Notes under the pieces: model-generated
What the model was told of the DNA's origin: nothing
The model's input: the letters and a program-made list of their open reading frames with translations, nothing else
Databases searched by the model: none
Shown here: piece by piece, positions 61,774 to 64,000 of the stretch
Layout of the letters: every line of letters begins with the position of its first letter
Position numbering within the stretch: position 1 is the first letter of the stretch
Translations under genes and position numbers: made by a program
DNA from: Auanema rhodensis
Taxonomy: Eukaryota > Nematoda > Chromadorea > Rhabditida > Rhabditidae
Reading direction: 5' to 3'
DNA: 64,000 nt
Assembly (NCBI GenBank): GCA_964057225.1
Contig: OZ059897.1
Coordinates: 12,152,001 to 12,216,000, forward strand

Positions 61774-61941
61774 AGAAAACTTTTTTTCATCTTGCTATTG
61801 AAACTACTGGACGATTATCTCCATCGTTTATTAACAAAGATTCTAGATACAAGGAATTGAATCTTTAGGAAGTGAGAAGAATGTCGGAAATGCAAGACAA
61901 AGATACATTATTAAGAAAGAAAAGAAGGAAGGGAGTAAGAT

Positions 61942-62011
61942 TAAGCGACAGATAAAGAGAGAAAGAGGGAGAGAAAGAGGGAGAGAAAGATAGAGAGAGA
62001 GAGGGAAATAA

Positions 62012-62038
<27 letters not shown>
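61942..62038. repeat. GA-rich purine tract
   Basis: About 100 bp of GAGA and GAAA units on the plus strand, ending in a long uninterrupted GAGA run. Confidence 0.9.
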
Positions 62039-62043
<5 letters not shown>

Positions 62044-63233
62044 AAAAGTAAAGACGTAATATTAAAAAAAAAAGAAAAATGAGAGGGAGATTCAAAAGTG
62101 AATGACTTAACATTATCAAACTTTCATACGCATGAATTTGTTACAAAAACTTGAAAAAAATGACTTCACAGATCAATTGAAACTAATATTAAAAACCTAA
62201 TGAAAGCATTTTTTTAATTTTCAATATATTTGAACAAATCAAATACTCGGACGAAAAGTCAGAAATTGGACATGTATACTCTCCAAGTTCTTCTTTGCCT
62301 CTCTCACTCTATAAACTTCCGGTCTACTGTCCATCAAGCTAAACTGAGATCGCATGACATCACTTTAACAAATAAAGCTATGATCTGAACCTGACGAGAA
62401 TGTTGGGAAAGGAAAAGTATGGAAATAGGCTAGAAGTGATCTAGCTTCAGAGTTTGAAAAAGGCGGAAACGAATCTTCACAACATTCATCATTTTGATTT
62501 AATTCGATCATTCTATGATGGTCAGTGTTAAAAAAAGCTTTCTGAGCTGATTTACTTAAATTTCTTCACACCCACATCCTCCCTCACGTTTTATCATCTC
62601 AAATTATCTCTGTTATACTTCCGGCAAAGGAAAAAAAAAACTTATTTTAGTCTCTAGAGAATCCTAATATTGTCAATTGGTCAAGTTATAGACTCTTTGA
62701 TGACATCATTGTAGCATAATTCTCCATCATCATCGAATATAATATCAAATCGTCTTTGAATCATAATACTAGTTCTAATTTTGGTTGGATGGATTATGAA
62801 CTACGTTGGAACATCCATATAAAATTTAATTTGCCAACTCCCACAACTTTTCGTCTATTTTAGAAAAAAATGGTTTAGTAATATATATATATATATATAC
62901 ATTCAATCAAAAATCACCAGAAGGTCTATTCTAAATAGCTAAACCTACTCATGCAATGAATGGAAGTCATATGCGTTTCCTATTGTTTATAACAAAAAAA
63001 AACGCTGAAAATACTAAAAATATATAACTTTATAGAGCATTAATGACGTATGTAGCTTTAACTATTGCATCATCATAACAAGAATATAGTTAGTCCAAAG
63101 GATTTAAAGAAAAAAAAATGCAAAGCAAGCCAATTGCACGCATGCTAATAATGTCATTGTGAATTATATAATATTCAATAATTTTTAGATTTTAATGTAC
63201 TGTAAGGGGATATGTCTATATTCTATATGAAGC

Positions 63234-63515
63234 GTCTGCTGTGCTTTCGCAAAGCAGTGAGGCCCAAGCGTTGTCATGCAACAACGCTATTCTTCTGTTT
63301 TTGAGCTCATTTAGAGCTTCAATCACTACACTGAGCCTTCTGAGTTGTTTAGAATAATGTGCTTTATCTATGGTTTTACCGTAAGGTAAGATCTCATAGA
63401 AGAGAACTCCGCTTTCGTTTCAGAAAACGGACTGAAGTGCCTTTTTAGCTGAATTTTACAGCAGATCTGGACTTGGATGATCTTCGAGATCGATCTCGCC
63501 GGTTTTGAAGCTTCT
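63234..63515 (-). mobile_element. Relic of a mariner-family transposase
   Basis: Read on the minus strand, 63515-63456 encodes RSFKTGEIDLEDHPSPDLL, matching the conserved linker after the mariner helix-turn-helix (F-x-x-G-x-x-x-LEDxxRxGRP type). Then 63440-63234 encodes VLFYEILPYGKTIDKAHY, QLRRLSVVIEAL and ALLHDNA, the catalytic-core block that carries the second Asp. The two parts share one frame but are joined directly, so over 100 residues including the first catalytic Asp are missing, and in-frame TAA and TGA codons interrupt the rest. It is an old, internally deleted, inactive copy. I could not identify terminal inverted repeats. Confidence 0.8.
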
Positions 63516-64000
63516 AAACTACTTCTTATCAAAAGTGTCTTTGGCAGAAACTTCTTTATTAAAATTATAAAGAAGAGTGTAGTTCATAGGAGGAATATCT
63601 ATAACGAAAACGAGAAACAAAAAAAAGTTTTTAAAGTTATTTTATATTTTTATAATATTTAAAACTATTTTAATTTTTTAATTTTAATATCTTTTTAAAA
63701 TAATTTTGTAAAATTAGCATAAAATTTTGAATTTTTCAAAAGGTGCAGCGAATCAATGCAACCACCTAATATACACATTATTAGAAATATGTATTAATAT
63801 ATATGCAGATTCATAAATGTTTCATTTCATTCGCTCTAAAACTATTTTCCTAAATTACTTCCAAATTTTCTGAATAGCTTACAAGTTTTTTTTTCAAAAT
63901 TACAAATAGCACATATTTGTATGGAAATACATGTTTGAGTGTAATTGATGAAGGTAGAAGTCCCGGAAGTCCTTAGTATTCTGTCCACTCTACTGATGGA
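63516..64000. other. Right edge, no gene seen
   Basis: Very AT-rich after the transposase relic. It may contain further decayed transposon sequence at its start; nothing else recognised. Confidence 0.4.

Larger units (their letters stand above)
55797..63233. other. 7.4-kb right-hand region without an intact gene
   Basis: AT-rich with TA repeats (59798-59818, 60364-60380, 62881-62899) and purine tracts (57975-58012, 61942-62038). TGACGTCA occurs at 57801 and 61766, and the palindrome CTCACGTGAG at 59986-59995. Islands of balanced composition lie at 57340-57500 and 58060-58140. Open frames here are short and AT-driven. Confidence 0.5.

Noticed and set aside
1-64000. CRISPR arrays, bacterial operons, ribosome binding sites, prophage
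   Set aside because: The DNA is plainly eukaryotic with spliced genes; no direct-repeat/spacer pattern was seen.

Overview
This is a stretch of nuclear DNA from a nematode, by eye about 30% G+C. The evidence is: introns mostly 44-60 bp long with a T-rich ...TTTCAG acceptor; acceptor-like AG sites 0-30 nt in front of most start codons, as expected for spliced-leader trans-splicing; a cuticle collagen with the nematode layout; and chemoreceptors of nematode-specific families. I see no species-diagnostic marker. From memory, C. elegans carries ccm-3 and taf-13 as neighbours on chromosome II; the same pair occurs here.

Layout. 1-2.2 kb: no gene seen. 2.2-3.3 kb: a decayed srh/sri-type chemoreceptor (+). 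4.9-10.1 kb: four + strand genes, a complete cathepsin A-type serine carboxypeptidase followed by three secreted saposin-B proteins. 10.25-12.6 kb (-): a small cysteine-containing secreted peptide and a cuticle collagen. 12.6-20.2 kb: no gene confirmed. 20.2-21.3 kb (-): a five-exon gene for a serine-rich basic protein I do not recognise. 21.3-40.5 kb: 19 kb without a convincing gene, rich in A/T, purine tracts and small islands of more balanced composition. 40.5-46.7 kb: a gene-dense block, PLEKHM1-type endolysosomal adaptor (-) divergent from ccm-3 (+), followed by taf-13 (+). 48.0-49.8 kb: an intact srg-like chemoreceptor (+). 52.1-55.8 kb: a secreted PAN-domain protein (-). 55.8-64 kb: no intact gene; a mariner transposase relic lies near 63.2-63.5 kb.

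Shared themes. The left cluster encodes secreted or lysosomal products (carboxypeptidase, saposin-like proteins). TGATAA-type GATA sites lie upstream of three of these four genes, which suggests a gut digestive/antimicrobial role. The middle block holds housekeeping functions: autophagosome-lysosome fusion, the GCKIII/STRIPAK adaptor CCM3, and TFIID. The PLEKHM1/ccm-3 intergenic region is a 733-bp likely bidirectional promoter with CRE, E-box and E2F-like sites. Exon structures were worked out by hand from splice consensus, reading phase and family resemblance; all give uninterrupted frames, but none has been tested against transcripts.
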